Shown here: positions 33,115 to 44,786 of the stretch, one piece after another
How positions within the stretch are numbered: the first letter of the stretch is position 1
Layout of the letters: the number at the start of each line of letters is the position of its first letter
DNA from: Pelobates cultripes
Taxonomy: Eukaryota > Chordata > Amphibia > Anura > Pelobatidae
Assembly (NCBI GenBank): GCA_933207985.1
Contig: OW240912.1
Coordinates: forward strand, 107,198,734-107,262,733
DNA length: 64,000 nucleotides
Direction: 5' to 3'
Notes under the pieces: generated by a model
The model's database searches: none
Told to the model about the DNA's origin: nothing
The model's input: the letters and a program-made list of their open reading frames with translations, nothing else
Translations under genes and position numbers: made by a program

Positions 33115-34929
33115 AACTACAGTGTTCTGACGATGCAACCGAAAATACGTCACATTTAACATATTGTGAAGGGCACAACTCTAAAAAAAGAGACCACAAA
33201 GAAACAAAAATGTCAGGCCAATGAATAGACCTTTTTCTTTTATACTACTGTAACAAAGTCTGCCTGCTTCCACTTATTGTACTTAAAACGAATGACGAAT
33301 GCAATGAGTAGATGTTTTTAGCAGGAGTCCTATACTACTAGCAAAAACAAGCTCACAATCTAGAAGGATAGAGCCATAAGTGACTGCATAGCATTTTTTA
33401 ATATTGTGAAAAAAAAAAAATCAAATTCTTTCCTGGAATTCCATGTAAATTGCTTGGAAACCAAACCATAATTGTCTCATAAAAAGGCACTCCCATAATA
33501 TGAGTGATAGTGACACACAGTAAAAAATTTTTAAACTAATTTAAATAAGAAATGTGTATTTACTTGTTGCATTACACATTTTGTATTATTTTTAATCCAA
33601 TAGATTCTCTGTGAATTCCAGCTTTGTAAAACCAAGTCTCTTTACAGAGCATATTCACTTGAAGTAAGGTGATACATACACACACACACACACATATATC
33701 AACGTAAAAAAAAGAAAGGACAGCATGTATATATCTATATCCAACTACTACATCAAGTTAGAGATTATAGGGAGATTACAGAAACCCTTCTAGCACCATA
33801 ACAACTTAATTCTTATAAAGTTGTTATGGTGCTTGTAGTGTTCCTTTACCTCATTGGGGAAGAAGATGAATAAACAATTCCTTATCAACTTCAGCAGGGA
33901 AGTATAGACCCATTGCACATAATAACTCTGCAGTAATTGTCTAAATGGCTCCTGACACATCTAGAACAAGTTCAGATCTATAGCTCCTGTACCAATGACT
34001 GCTCAAAGGGATAATATATGGGAAGTAATTAAGTCAAAGTGACAATTATTAGACACAAGTCTCTGTATAAAGAGAAAGGGAGGTGCATAATCTCATTAAA
34101 TTATGGCATTAGAGTTTAGCTAAATTCACAACACCCTAGCACTGTGTGCTTCATCTTTTTTCAAAGAGTGGGTATACAAATGTTACCCAATTGTCTTGAA
34201 AGCTTATACGGTTAGAGGTCATAAAAGAGTTTGATAACCCAGGAAAGCGGTCGATTATGGTGGTCTACAATACCAAAACATTGCCTACATGACAGATTTC
34301 AGCACTCAAGACATTGGGAAATATTTATAAAAAAAAGTGTTGCTGATAACCTTACAGCTAATTTTCTGTGAATTTTTGATGCAAATTATTAAATCTGATT
34401 AGTTTTGTTTTGTAACCGAACGCTTTTTTTTTGTGTGCCCCAGTCATTTTTTAATATACACCATTTTTTCTGCAATGCAAAGGATTTATACATTTTTTGA
34501 AAGAAAAAAAATGTGTTTTTGTTTTTACCGCTACATTAAATTTGCCGGTCTTCTACAACGTAAATTTCTGTGCAAACTGAAAAACAACTCACTTGTTAGA
34601 TTACTTTTAGAAAACTGTAATAAATATGATCAAAATAATAATGTAATTTAATCATCACTTTTTCAGAAATTTTAATTATTTGATACACATTACCCATTAT
34701 TCTAGGTCAAAACATACATAAAAATAAGTAATGTTTGCTATTGTTTTAATGAAATTGCTTCCTGATACGTCAACTCATTAATAAAAGTCTACAAGTTCTG
34801 TGAATGGCCGTAGGACAAGGCTCTGTCCCTTGTATAACAAAGGCAAAATCTTAAATTATAAGAAATTAAACCACTCCCAAATCTGATCTCAGCCATAACA
34901 AGTGTTCACAAGGGCGCACTTATTTATAT
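33115..34929. other. DENND2C 5' intron, mostly unremarkable
   Basis: AT-rich intron sequence with a short (CA)n at 33678-33695 and a T2-like end fragment at 33785-33848 (AGCACCATAACAACTT pairing with AGTTGTTATGGTGCT). No other features. Confidence 0.5.
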
Positions 34930-35350
34930 TTAAAGGGGCCATCCATTGAAGTGGTCTGGGTGCAATGTCCCACTCCCTTAGCCCAGTCTGTGCAGTGTCT
35001 GTCTCCCTTAGCCCTGCAATGGAAAACACTGTTTACATTAAAAAGTTCAGGCTGATTCTAGTGGCTGGTTACGAGACAGCCACTAGAGGCACTTCCTGCA
35101 GTTTCTTTGCATGAGGATGTCCAACGAGTTGCAATCCACCATAGGAAAGTGTTGAGTCAATGCTTTCCTATGGAGAAAGCACTATGCGCGCTGCATACAC
35201 ATTAGGTTTCCCTGTATTGCTGACGATGGAGGAGGGGGGAGCCCGACCGAGCACCAAAATTGGTGGGGGAGGTAGACAATCATTTAGTGCATAGGGCCTC
35301 CAACTTTGGGAACAGACTTTTGTATTCCAAACGCTGTAATGATCCTTTAA
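34930..35350. mobile_element. T2-like MITE (copy 6)
   Basis: TTAA at both ends (34930-34933, 35347-35350). It has the AAGTGGTCTGGGTGC half-hairpin, the CTAGTGGCTGGTTACGAGAC (with AGCCACTAG) hairpin and CATAGGAAAGTGTT/AATGCTTTCCTATG. The interior is reduced to 421 bp. Confidence 0.75.
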
Positions 35351-35947
35351 TATCAAAATCATTGACAAAATGTCCAAGAAGCTGGTAACCTATAGTGCTG
35401 TGTTGCTGCAACTCGAAAAACATACTCTGCTAGACTATATAAAGAGCGAGCTGACAGACCCACAAACTGACCCAAATGACCGTTAACTATTACCTCATTG
35501 TATTTTCCCCATTTGTTATGGAAAATACAATCCCATATCCGTGAGGATGCACAGTAAAAGGAATGATTAGTTTCCTGTTGTGAGACAAGAACTGCAGGAA
35601 TTGCTTTGAAACTATTTGCATCAGAGAGTAATAAATCTGCCACAAGAAAAAACATGATCTAAAGCTTCAATTTAAAGCCAGAGAAATAATGCACAGGTGT
35701 GTCCACAGCTGTATACAGGTTATGTGAATCACCAGAGGGACAAAGCGCTATGGAAATTGCTTATTCGAGATTTGTTAACTTATTATAGCAGCAAGATAAA
35801 TCATTAAATAAGGATCTTCCATGAAAAAGTAAAGTTCATGTTCTCCATTATGAAACTGATATATTCATAAAGTAATAGAATACATTCTCTAAATCCAGTA
35901 AAAGCGAGAGGAGGTCAAGGGGATAGAACTATTTAAAAATAAATGGT

Positions 35948-36632
35948 TAGTGTTTACAACAAAAAGCTTACAGGGACTGACTTTACTCACCAGAACTACA
36001 TTAAAGGATCACTATAGGATCAGGAACACAAACATGTATTCCTGACCCTATAGTGTTAACACCACCATCTAGCCCCTGTGGGCCCCTCATGCCTCCAAAA
36101 ATATAGCAAAATCTTACTGTATTCAAGCCTGAAGCTGTAGATCTGCATGCGGTTTGCCTCAGAATAACAAGCAGTCTGCTGACATCAGATGTGGTGGCCT
36201 GATCCAATCACAACGCTTCCCCATAGGATTGGCTGAGACTGACAAAGAGGCAGATCAGGGGCAGAGCCAGCATGATTCAAACACAGCCCTGGCCAATCAG
36301 CATCTCCTCATAGAGATGAATTGAATCAATGAATCTCTATGAGGAAAGTTCAGTGTCTGCAGGCGGGGGAGGAGACACTGAATGTTTGGATGCATTTTAG
36401 GCAGCCATGACCCAGGAAGGATCTCTAACAGCCATTTGAGGAGTGGTCAGTGAAGTTATCACTAGGCTGTAATGTAAATACTGCATTTTCTCTGAAAAGA
36501 CAGTGTTTACAGCAAAAAGCCTGAAGGGAATGATTCTACTCACCAGAACAAATTCAATAAGCTGTAGTTGTTCTGGTGACCATAGTGTCCCTTTAAGCTG
36601 TAGTTGTTCTGGTGACCATAGTGTCCCTTTAA
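35948..36632. mobile_element. T2-like MITE nested in the hairpin loop of another T2-like MITE
   Basis: The inner copy runs from TTAA 36001-36004 to TTAA 36593-36596 (GGATCACTATAGGATCAGGA at left, GTTCTGGTGACCATAGTGTC at right). Before it, 35948-36000 reads AGTGTTTACAACAAAAAGC to TCACCAGAACTACA, and after it 36597-36632 reads GCTGTAGTTGTTCTGGTGAC to CCTTTAA. Joined across one TTAA, these make the right end of a second T2-like copy, whose hairpin loop TTAA was the insertion target. The result is an exact 36-bp repeat, 36561-36596 and 36597-36632. Confidence 0.85.
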
Positions 36633-37612
36633 AGATACTAGAGGCCCCCCATTTTCTTATAGCCAGATCATGGTCATAAAATATTGTGCTTTTCTCTCTC
36701 TCTATAATAAGGCATAACTACACGTTTATTAAGTAGTATTAAGTAGACAGTATTGCTTAAATGCTCACAGACTGATACTCTCCATCCTTACCACATGCTC
36801 TTTACCAACAATTTCCTCTAAATTACCATTGCATTGAGCAATTCTGATTTTAAAATAATTAAATAAAAATCAACATTTGCTAAAAGCCCTGCTTGAATAG
36901 AGGAGCCTCAAATAAAAACAGTAACTTTAAAGTCAGACAGCTAGGCTTGTGATGGGAGATGTTATGTTGACCATGTCCTTGCACCAGCCTTTGATCAGAG
37001 ACTACTAAATGTATCTTCATGTTTGTGAATATCAATTCCCAAAATGATGGCCTTTACATACATAAAAAAATAAAAAAAACTTACAAAAAATAATAATAAA
37101 ATGAATAGGAGCTTGGTTCCCACTTGACCCCCCTGCTGATTGCATTGAATATTACCTTCCTCGCCCACCAGAATTGCCAATCCCACTCAATGACTTCAAA
37201 TGGAACAAGCTTTCAGATCAGAACTGACCCTAATGGAAACAGCTGATGTTTTGAAATATGGCTGCACTGATAAAAAAAATGTTTTGATGTGCAATTGAGT
37301 GTCAAATTGTCCCTCAAACAAACATGTTTTGATACATAATTACAAAACATTTACCGTTTCAATGAGTTTCAAGCTGAGGGATGAAATTCCAAAAAAAAAA
37401 AAGAACGCTCTGCTTTCATTTAGAGCAGAAAATGTATTTGTAGTAATGTATGCAAACGGAACGGTCTCCATCTGGGGACTTTGCATAAGTTGCAAAGACA
37501 CACGACAGTGCCATCTGCACTGGGGGTCCGGTGGTGGGCAGTGTCTAATCTGAACCGGTCCCCCGTGGGCATCGCCATCCTCTTTCGGCCAATTTTATTC
37601 TGCTCCTGTTGC

Positions 37613-37861
37613 TTTAGCGCCAGGAGTCAACTGTCACACCCCATGTAAAATGAGTATTTCGTAAATATAAAACCCAAGATGAATTCCAACCCAGTCAAAA
37701 GATATTGTGAGCCAAAGTAGGCACTTGCGTGTTTGTTAGGGTACAGCTGTGAGAGTGTACTATAGTGGTCAGTATATCTTTTGACTGGGTTGGAATTGAT
37801 CTTTGATTTTATATTTACAAAATTCGCATTTTACAGGGGGGGAGTGATAGTGCTGCTTTAA
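37613..37861. mobile_element. Palindromic TTAA-type MITE
   Basis: Arms of about 75 bp pair (TCCAACCCAGTCAAAAGATA with its complement; TAAATATAAAACCC with its complement). The ends read GCTTTAGCGCC at left and AGTGCTGCTTTAA at right, the latter in the TTAAAGCAG style of the T2 group. The centre holds AGGGTACAGCTGTGAGAGTG. Confidence 0.7.
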
Positions 37862-37936
37862 CCACATCATGGTCTAACAGGATCTTAAGCTTTGTCATTA
37901 AGTTATTAAAATATGTTCATTTCTCAAAAGGAATAC

Positions 37937-38450
37937 TTAAAATGAACACTCCAAACAGCGCAGACATTACAGAGTGCTGTAGTGGTTATGTTGCCAGGAG
38001 TGCAATTGCGCCCCACATTGTAAGTAGTCATGATTTGACATCTTACTGACAGGACAGGAGTACTGCCGAGGCTGCCACCTGGCCCGGCGGCTCCAGCATG
38101 GAACGCGGCCGGCCCCCTCAGAGTGTGCCACCGGACCGCCCACCCGGTGGCACCTACTTGCTTAGCCCCCAATCTGGCACTGCCGCCATGTCCAAAGTGC
38201 CCGACCGGTCAGTCCGCCTCCTGCTTCCACTACTTCCGACATAGAGCAAACAGCTCCTGCATAGAATCTTGTGTTAGGTTTCCTGTGGAAAGGCCTGCAG
38301 TGCAGGTGACTAGCAGGACCAAGGTAAGAAATCAAAACGATTTTAAAAAAATCACTTTGACTACTCAGTATGGGGAGTACCAGGGCATTCCTGACACCAT
38401 AACCACTAAAGAGTGATGTAGTGGTTATGGTACTTCAAGTGTTCCTTTAG
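37937..38450. mobile_element. T2-like MITE carrying a hAT fragment (copy 8)
   Basis: The left end is TTAAAATGAACACTCCAAAC and the right hairpin is CCATAACCACTA/TAGTGGTTATGG then GTGTTCCTTTAG. Inside, 38080-38215 is a GC-rich insert (GGCCGGCCCC, GTGCCACCGGACCG, GTGCCCGACCGGTCAGTCCG) that matches the right end of the hAT-like element at 59.48-62.19 kb. Confidence 0.65.
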
Positions 38451-39097
38451 GGAACTCAAAAAAATTAGAAATACTCAAATCACAGACAGAAACCTATTAT
38501 ATCACTGATATTTAGCACGCTAAGTCCTTATTTAGGATTTCATACCAATTGATTCTCCTGGGTTAGATAGACTCCAGTCTCATCACTTATTCAATTTTTT
38601 TTTATTTTTAACCATTCATCCAAACAGCAATGACAAATGGGAGGTAATGGAAGGGGATAAAAGGAAAAAGAAAGGAAAAAAAAAATCAATCATTCCCCAT
38701 TTGTAACAGAGAAAAAGTGTAGTGCACAAGTACCATGTAGGTGGGTGGTTAAAATAAAGAAATGGTTCATTAGGATAAAAAAAAAAAAAAAGAGTCTGTT
38801 GGCAGCTAGGAACATAAATAGCCAACATAATGGCCTCAATCTGTCTGTGATCTTTAGCAAATCCCTTGATCTTCTGGCTTGAATTTACTTAAGTATAATT
38901 GGATATTGACAGTAGTCACACAACTTCCCATCAATGCAATGACAAATGTTACTATAATACTTAAAGGGCAACTGCAGGCAGGCAATAAAATACAGCTGTG
39001 TGTACCCCCAAACACAAGAGGTTACTCCAGATAAATATACCTTCAAAGCTTTATAAAAAAAAGATTGACAGGTCAACAGTAAACTTACATAGTGGAC

Positions 39098-39151
39098 TTT
39101 ATTATTATTATTGCCATTTATATAGCGCCAACAGATTCCGTAGCACGTTCA
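39098..39151 (-). mobile_element. LINE 3'-end fragment
   Basis: Minus-strand CGTGCTACGGAATCTGTTGG then CGCTATATAAATGGCAATAA ends in (ATAATA)n. It is followed immediately by a T2-like MITE. Confidence 0.7.
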
Positions 39152-39378
39152 TTAAAAAGTACACTATAGGCACCCAGACCACTAAATCTCAATGAAGTGG
39201 TCTTTGTGCCATGTGCCTCTTGTTTTATCCCTGCAATGTTGTTGTTCTTCAGTAACTAGTGTCAAACTACCTTTTTACCCTTTGCAAGGGGTGAGGGACG
39301 GGAGGAGGGGTGTTTGGCAGTCACCATGACAATGCTAGGAACACACCTTTTTATTCCCAACGCTATAGTATTCCTTAA
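39152..39378. mobile_element. Short T2-like MITE (copy 9)
   Basis: TTAA at 39152-39155 and 39375-39378. Left hairpin CACCCAGACCACT/AGTGGTCTTTGTG; the right end is CCAACGCTATAGTATTCCTT. It is 227 bp and lacks most inner hairpins. Confidence 0.7.
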
Positions 39379-39654
39379 ATGATATAAATACATAAATGTG
39401 GCTACTCACACAAGTTAATTTCCTATTTGGAAAGTTTGAAGGATTTTTATTGCAGCCTTTTAAGTACTCTCTGCACACTATGGTGTCTGAGGGCTGACTG
39501 GCAGGTTTCATTGCAGGTTCCCCACTCTATTGTTAAACCCTTGCAATGCTTGAGAGTCATGCACACTCCCAGGAACAGAAAAGGTTACGGTGGGGAAAAC
39601 AGTGATTGAAAGCTCCTTCCACCTGAAGTCAGTGGATTGTCAATACAATGTTAA

Positions 39655-40000
39655 AAAGATCTGCACACCAGTCAAGACATAAGACTTGGCTTTTCCCACA
39701 GAAATTTAAAATTTGCAGTGATGTTACTACTGCAAAGGATTCTGGGTGATCATATGCAAATTAGTTCAACAATCAAATTTTTGCCTCATTTTTCAATTTT
39801 AAACATGGATTCCTTGGAGTTTGTGTTTACCGTATACAACAGCTTTGAAACAACTCAGAAAGAGATGCAAAGCCAGTCCATGAGTTGTTTACTGGCTTTG
39901 CATCTCTTCCCGAGTTGTGTTTCAAAGCTGTTGTATACAGCAAACACGAATTCCAACTCTGTAATGTATATTGCTTTCCTGGGATTAGATATAAAAAAAT
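39655..40000. repeat. Repeat with central palindrome (39809-39958)
   Basis: It begins TCTGCACACCAGTCAAGACA, and the same start recurs at 54.24 kb. The centre is a palindrome: GAGTTTGTGTTTACCGTATA and TTTGAAACAACTC and GAGATGCAAAGCCAGT are repeated inverted on the far side. The class is unknown. The paired short open frames here are the two arms. Confidence 0.7.
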
Positions 40001-40055
40001 AAAAACACAACAACTGATCTAACCTGAAAGATTTCATTGATCACATACACCCATT

Positions 40056-40682
40056 ATGCCCTCCAGGTCACCATTTCCCCATCAAAACCCAAACAAAAAC
40101 ACAGTCACATGGAATCAGGCAGACAATAGATATGACACCCCTGAGGGGGTTAGTAAGTTTAACAGGGAATTTCCTGGCAGTCAGACTGATCTAGAAGTCA
40201 TTTTTCCATTTGTTGGTAGGACAAACCCCACAGTACATGCAATAAAGTCATTAGCTCCTCTCTCCACATCAGACCATCAGGTAATTGTAAATCCCTTTAC
40301 AATCCAATGAAGGGAAAACAAACCTGAGGGGATGATTTTCCTTAATGATTACAGTCCAAATGATGTGGAAAACGCATTACGAATTCATGTACTCATCACT
40401 AGTATTGTTCCCCTGCAACTAATAATGCCACAGGAGCAAAATGGTTTCTGTTCGAAGTTTACAAAAAAAGAAATAAAAGCACAGATGAAAATGTAAACGT
40501 ATACTTGAGTCCATACTCTTCATTGTTGTAATGCAATCAACATTATTGGAAGGTAATGGGAAAAGGTGATAAATCTCATAAAGAGTCTGTCTCTGGTCTC
40601 CTAAAAAGGCACAGATTATGCATAATGCTCACATTCATATAAACAAAGAAGCAACAATGAATGTAACTATATATAATCAATT

Positions 40683-40717
<35 letters not shown>

Positions 40718-41566
40718 AAAAAAAAAAAAAAATTCTATGTAAAATTTCAAGTCCTAGCCTGGAGGGTCTGTGGCGCTTTCATCACCCCTTGCCATTGGTG
40801 TTGGGAGAAATGCAATAATGTGATCCCTGTCTTGTAAGAAACTGAAATCTGTGAATGAAATCTCACTGGGTCGTCTAGTTTCAAGTAGAACTATCCATGT
40901 AATTGCTTTTAAGGAATGGGAGAGGGAGAGCCAGGCTAGTGGCATTAACACTAGAAATCCAGGCAACCTGACAAGTCATTCACTAGAAGGTAAAGGATGT
41001 CAATTCTCCCATGTTTTCTTGTATACATATCACTTACATAGACTGAAGAGCAGCACATGAAACATGCCATCGTCGTGCTGTTTGCAGGATGGAAATCAAG
41101 TCGTTAATCTTTAAAGAATTTTAGAGCATTTGAATTCGGCATACTACATGGCAATACTTTGTGTATCCAGGGATGTATATCAATGGGAAACATGGCAGAT
41201 CTGATAAAACAACCAGAATGTCTTGGATTAGCAGTTTCTCTAGCTAATAGTTTACCACAATGGCTTAAGAGATTACCATTACTGTGACGCCCAAAGCAAT
41301 GAACTATACGATTTCTCCTAAACTTGGAGATATTCAACACTAATCAGAACACATGATTGTTTTTTTTAAACGGTGAATCAATCACTAATCATCTTATCAC
41401 ACCTTCGAGACCGGTTAAACTAGAATTAGCCGATACAGACCCACACCCACATTATAATAAGATGTGGGACTCATCACTGTCTCCCTTTAGGTTTCTTGGA
41501 AATGAACAATTTATAGGTACTGTGGTAGCACTAGTAGTGTCCACTGGAAGGAAGATACAAAAGTGA
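40056..41566 (+). other. Region with scattered plus-strand open frames of unknown origin
   Basis: Several plus-strand open segments (40056-40310, 40851-41060, about 41113-41263, 41357-41566) have a balanced amino-acid composition and little low complexity, unlike the repeat shadows elsewhere. The first contains APLSTSDHQVIV, reminiscent of the SDH motif of LINE endonucleases, but I see no other family motif. A (TA)n and A run interrupts at 40685-40733. It may be a decayed retroelement gene or chance. No family is assigned. Confidence 0.25.
40685..40733. repeat. (TA)n plus poly-A microsatellite
   Basis: A TA run followed by a run of A's. Confidence 0.9.
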
Positions 41567-41751
41567 ATCTTCTGTATTTTATGAGCAACTGTGGAGGGGC
41601 CAGGCTTTGGGTGCCGGGGAGAAACCTTTTACATAGCAACATTGCTAAATATTTGCCTAAAAGTCACCTGCCACTGCAAGCATGAATGGTCTATGGCACA
41701 CTCACCAGGAGTGATTTTCTACTCGCCAATCTTAGTTGGCAGGTGGAAACT

Positions 41752-42152
41752 GCTCAATGAAGTGGTCTGGGTGCCAGGTCCATCTAGGGATAACCCTGCC
41801 TGCTGTAAACATAGCAGTTTCAGATAAACTGCTATGTTTACATTAGGGTTAACCTAGCCTCTAGTGGCTGTCTCATTGACAGCCGCTAGAGGCGCTTCTC
41901 ACTGTGATTTTCACAGTGAGAAGAGGCCAGCGTCAATAGGAAAGCATTGAGAAATTAAACCGATTAAGCATTGAGAAATTAAGCGCATTAGGCCGATGAC
42001 GTCGGAAGGAGGAGGAGAGTCTCCAGCGCCGAGGGAGCCCTCCTCCCCCTTCAGCCCGGCGGGAGTGGGACCCAGAGGGTGGGGGGGAAACTTTTAATAC
42101 TATAGTGCCAGGAAAATAAGTTTGTTTTCCTGGCACTATAATGGTCCTTTAA
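41752..42152. mobile_element. T2-like MITE (copy 10), left end truncated
   Basis: It starts within the AATGAAGTGGTCTGGGTGCC hairpin and ends TTTTCCTGGCACTATAATGG then TCCTTTAA (TTAA 42149-42152). Hairpins: AACATAGCAGTTT/AAACTGCTATGTT, CTAGTGGCTGTC/GACAGCCGCTAG, CTCACTGTGATTTTCACAGT. A small duplication (AGCATTGAGAAATTAA) occurs twice at about 41943-41980, replacing the right half of the AAAGCATT hairpin. Confidence 0.75.
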
Positions 42153-42477
42153 GCAGTGCTTTACAATGTAACAAAGGGGATATGACAACAAACGATTAAC
42201 AAACTATTACTAAAGTTAACAAGAATACATTGATTGGAACCCTCAATCCTTGACATTACGTCTTGGCAAGGTTTGGATATAAAAAATAAATAAATTTAAA
42301 AAAATATAGAATGTATTCACTAAGTAATAAAGTGCATCGAATTGAAAACCAAATTGTAAAATTTAGGCCAAAACAGTAAAACTAGAAAACCATCTGAGCA
42401 TGAGAAATCTCCAAGCTTCACTGTTTTTGCCTAACATTTGCCATTTGGTTTTGCACTCACATCATTGTTTAGAAAAG

Positions 42478-42570
42478 GGGTAGGCAACCTTCAGCACTCT
42501 AGATTTTGTCAACTACATCTCTACTAAGTGCAGAATGGGAGATGTATTTGCCGACTACTGGTTAAGTACA
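42478..42570 (+). repeat. GGTAGGCAACC-type hAT-derived repeat fragment
   Basis: GGGGTAGGCAACCTTCAGCA followed by CAACTACATCTC and AATGGGAGATGTATTTGCCG. Also present at 62.74 kb. A short, abundant frog repeat. Confidence 0.55.
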
Positions 42571-42678
42571 TAAACCTTCATTAAATATTAACATTTGCTA
42601 GCTCTCCTCCCAGAAGCAGATAATGTGCTGTGTTAGGAAACTAGAAGCCACATTTGAAATAACTCTTCTTAAAGGAAA

Positions 42679-43239
42679 TTAAAGGGACACTATAGTCACC
42701 AGAACAATTACATCTTAATGTTGTTCTGGTAAGTATAATAGCTCCCTTCAGGCATTTTCATGTAAACACTGCCTTTTAAGAGAAAATGCAGTGTTTACAT
42801 TGCCCCTAGGGTCAACTCCAAGTGGCCACTCCTTAGATGGCCACTGGAGGGGCTTCCTGGTTCAGGGCTGCACAGTAAGCAGCCCTGACATTCAGCGTCC
42901 CTACACTCTGCATGGAGATGCTGAATTTTCCTCATAGAGATGCATCTCTATGAGGAGGTCCTGATTGGCCAAAACGACATTTGACCCCACCCCGTGGCGA
43001 TTTTAGCGAATCCAATGCTTTCCCTGTGGGAAAGCACTGAATTGGCTAAAAATCGGCCATTTTGATATCACAAAGGGGACAGAGACAGCGCTGGTGGACC
43101 CGCGCGGCGCTGGAAATAAGGCGAGTTTTAAACTTTTTTAGGGGGACAAAGGGGGGGGGGGCAAGCCACCTAAATGGTGGGTTAAACACTATAGGGTCAT
43201 GAATATATGTTTGTATTCCTGACTATAGTGATCTTTTAA
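42679..43239. mobile_element. T2-like MITE (copy 11), inverted orientation
   Basis: TTAA at 42679-42682 and 43236-43239. It starts AAAGGGACACTATAGTCACC, with the CCAGAACAATTACA/TGTTGTTCTGG hairpin (TTAA in loop), AACACTGCCTTTTAAGAGAA and CTCATAGAGATGCATCTCTA hairpins, and ends GTATTCCTGACTATAGTGAT. It is the reverse of copies 3, 7 and 12. Confidence 0.8.
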
Positions 43240-43654
43240 AGTGTATTAGCCACAATTATTTTGTTATTCTTAATGAAGTAGTTTTGGTTCACAGACCCAG
43301 TCTATTTTTCCTGATAATGTAAAATATTGCCATTTCAAAGAAACTGCAATGTTTACACTCCTCTTGTAGCTGACAGACTGACAGCTAGCATAGTCGATTC
43401 CTCAATGAAGGACGTTCCAATCCAAGCATTGAATTAAACAAAGATCATCAGAACTCATAACCTCAGAAGAAACAACTGCCAAGACAAGACTGTCCAGACG
43501 AGTTTAAAGGATTGTTAGGTTTTTTTTTTTGTTTGTTTGTTTTTTAAAGGGGATCTCAATAAAAAAAACAAAAACAAACAAAAAAAAACAAAAAACATTA
43601 GATTCTTCCTTTAAGGCTTCACCAACATGATATTAGTGTGATGATGCATTTTAC

Positions 43655-43725
43655 CTGAGAATAATCTGCAGTTTTATTCAGTCCTAGCAAAGTTTTGTCA
43701 TCTGACATTCTTGAAGTCGAGCTTT
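43655..43725 (-). other. DENND2C: Possible second 5'UTR exon of DENND2C
   Basis: A 71-nt segment has a strong pyrimidine tract and acceptor (CATCACTCTTCTAG| on the minus strand) and a donor TCTCAG|GTAAAATG. It contains an ATG opening an 18-codon reading frame. If joined to the exon beginning at 32729, that frame would run only a few codons before TGA, so it would be a short upstream ORF and not part of the protein. The evidence is splice-site quality and orientation only. Confidence 0.3.
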
Positions 43726-44709
43726 CTAGAAGAGTGATGTTGAAGAGGAAAGGTGAACATCAAACATATGGGCAGTTCTACTATATTGTGTCGGTCTTTA
43801 TGCTGGCTCCAGCATGAGATCCAACACCTCCTCAAATTGTCCTGGCCACACAAAGGATGTTTTAGGACTTTGTGACTCACAGGTGACATCTGCCCAAGGC
43901 TAGTGGCAGCTAAGGCATGTGTGTGTGACAGGTAATCTCAATAACAACAAAATTTGGGATTAAGTTAAAAAGCTTCACCATGCTACACCAGCAGATCTGA
44001 AGACAGAACATCAGAGAAAAGAAGATATATTTTCTGTTTATTATACGGAACAAAAAGGCAGACTATACAGCGGGTGATAACTACTTAATATGGAGTCTTG
44101 CACAACGGCTCCTTATCTACAAGCCAATAGTACTTTGTACGATGCATCCAATGCCTTTGTCCATTGCTCATACTGCTACAGGATGTTACTCTTTGTTTTT
44201 CTAAAGCATCTAATTAATCTCATAAATTTATTCATAGATTAATATACTGTAAGTATAAATTCAATAAATACACACCACCCACACACACCCATATAGGCAT
44301 CTAATGCCATTTAAAGTGTGACAAGTTGTGTTAAACAATAGTACTTGTAAAATAACAATTATATGAAGAACCAGTGCAAGTTTCCACATTATTCTAATGC
44401 ATTACTGTCAGAGTATTTCAAATTTAAATAATAAACGCAAAGACCATGGATTGCTCACTGCCTCCACTAACCATTAGGTGCTCAGTTCTCCTGCAGTGCC
44501 ACAAGTATGCATGTATATTATGAGAAGGAATGAATTTCCATACTTTGCCAGTAAGGGACAAGAAAGTTTGTCAAGTAAATATCGTATATAAAATCTAAAC
44601 ACTTTTTAAAAAAACATTTAGCACAACAAATAGCTAATGTTAAGTTAATATTTGGTTGTAGTAAAAAACTAAATAGTTACAGTTCCTCTTTAACAAATTT
44701 AACAAAGTT

Positions 44710-44786
44710 TAACCCCTTAAGGACCAAACTTCTGGAATAAAAGGGAATCATGACATGTCACACACGTCATGTTTCCTTAAGGGGTT
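44710..44786. repeat. AACCCCTTAAGGA palindromic repeat (copy a)
   Basis: The ends AACCCCTTAAGGA and TCCTTAAGGGGTT are perfect complements. The interior is CTTCTGGAATAAAAGGGAAT then CATGACATGTC. The same element occurs inverted at 50269-50344. Confidence 0.75.

Noticed and set aside
40056..41566. Endogenous retrovirus interpretation of the open frames
   Set aside because: No LTR pair, primer-binding site, or recognisable gag, protease, polymerase or envelope motif is visible.
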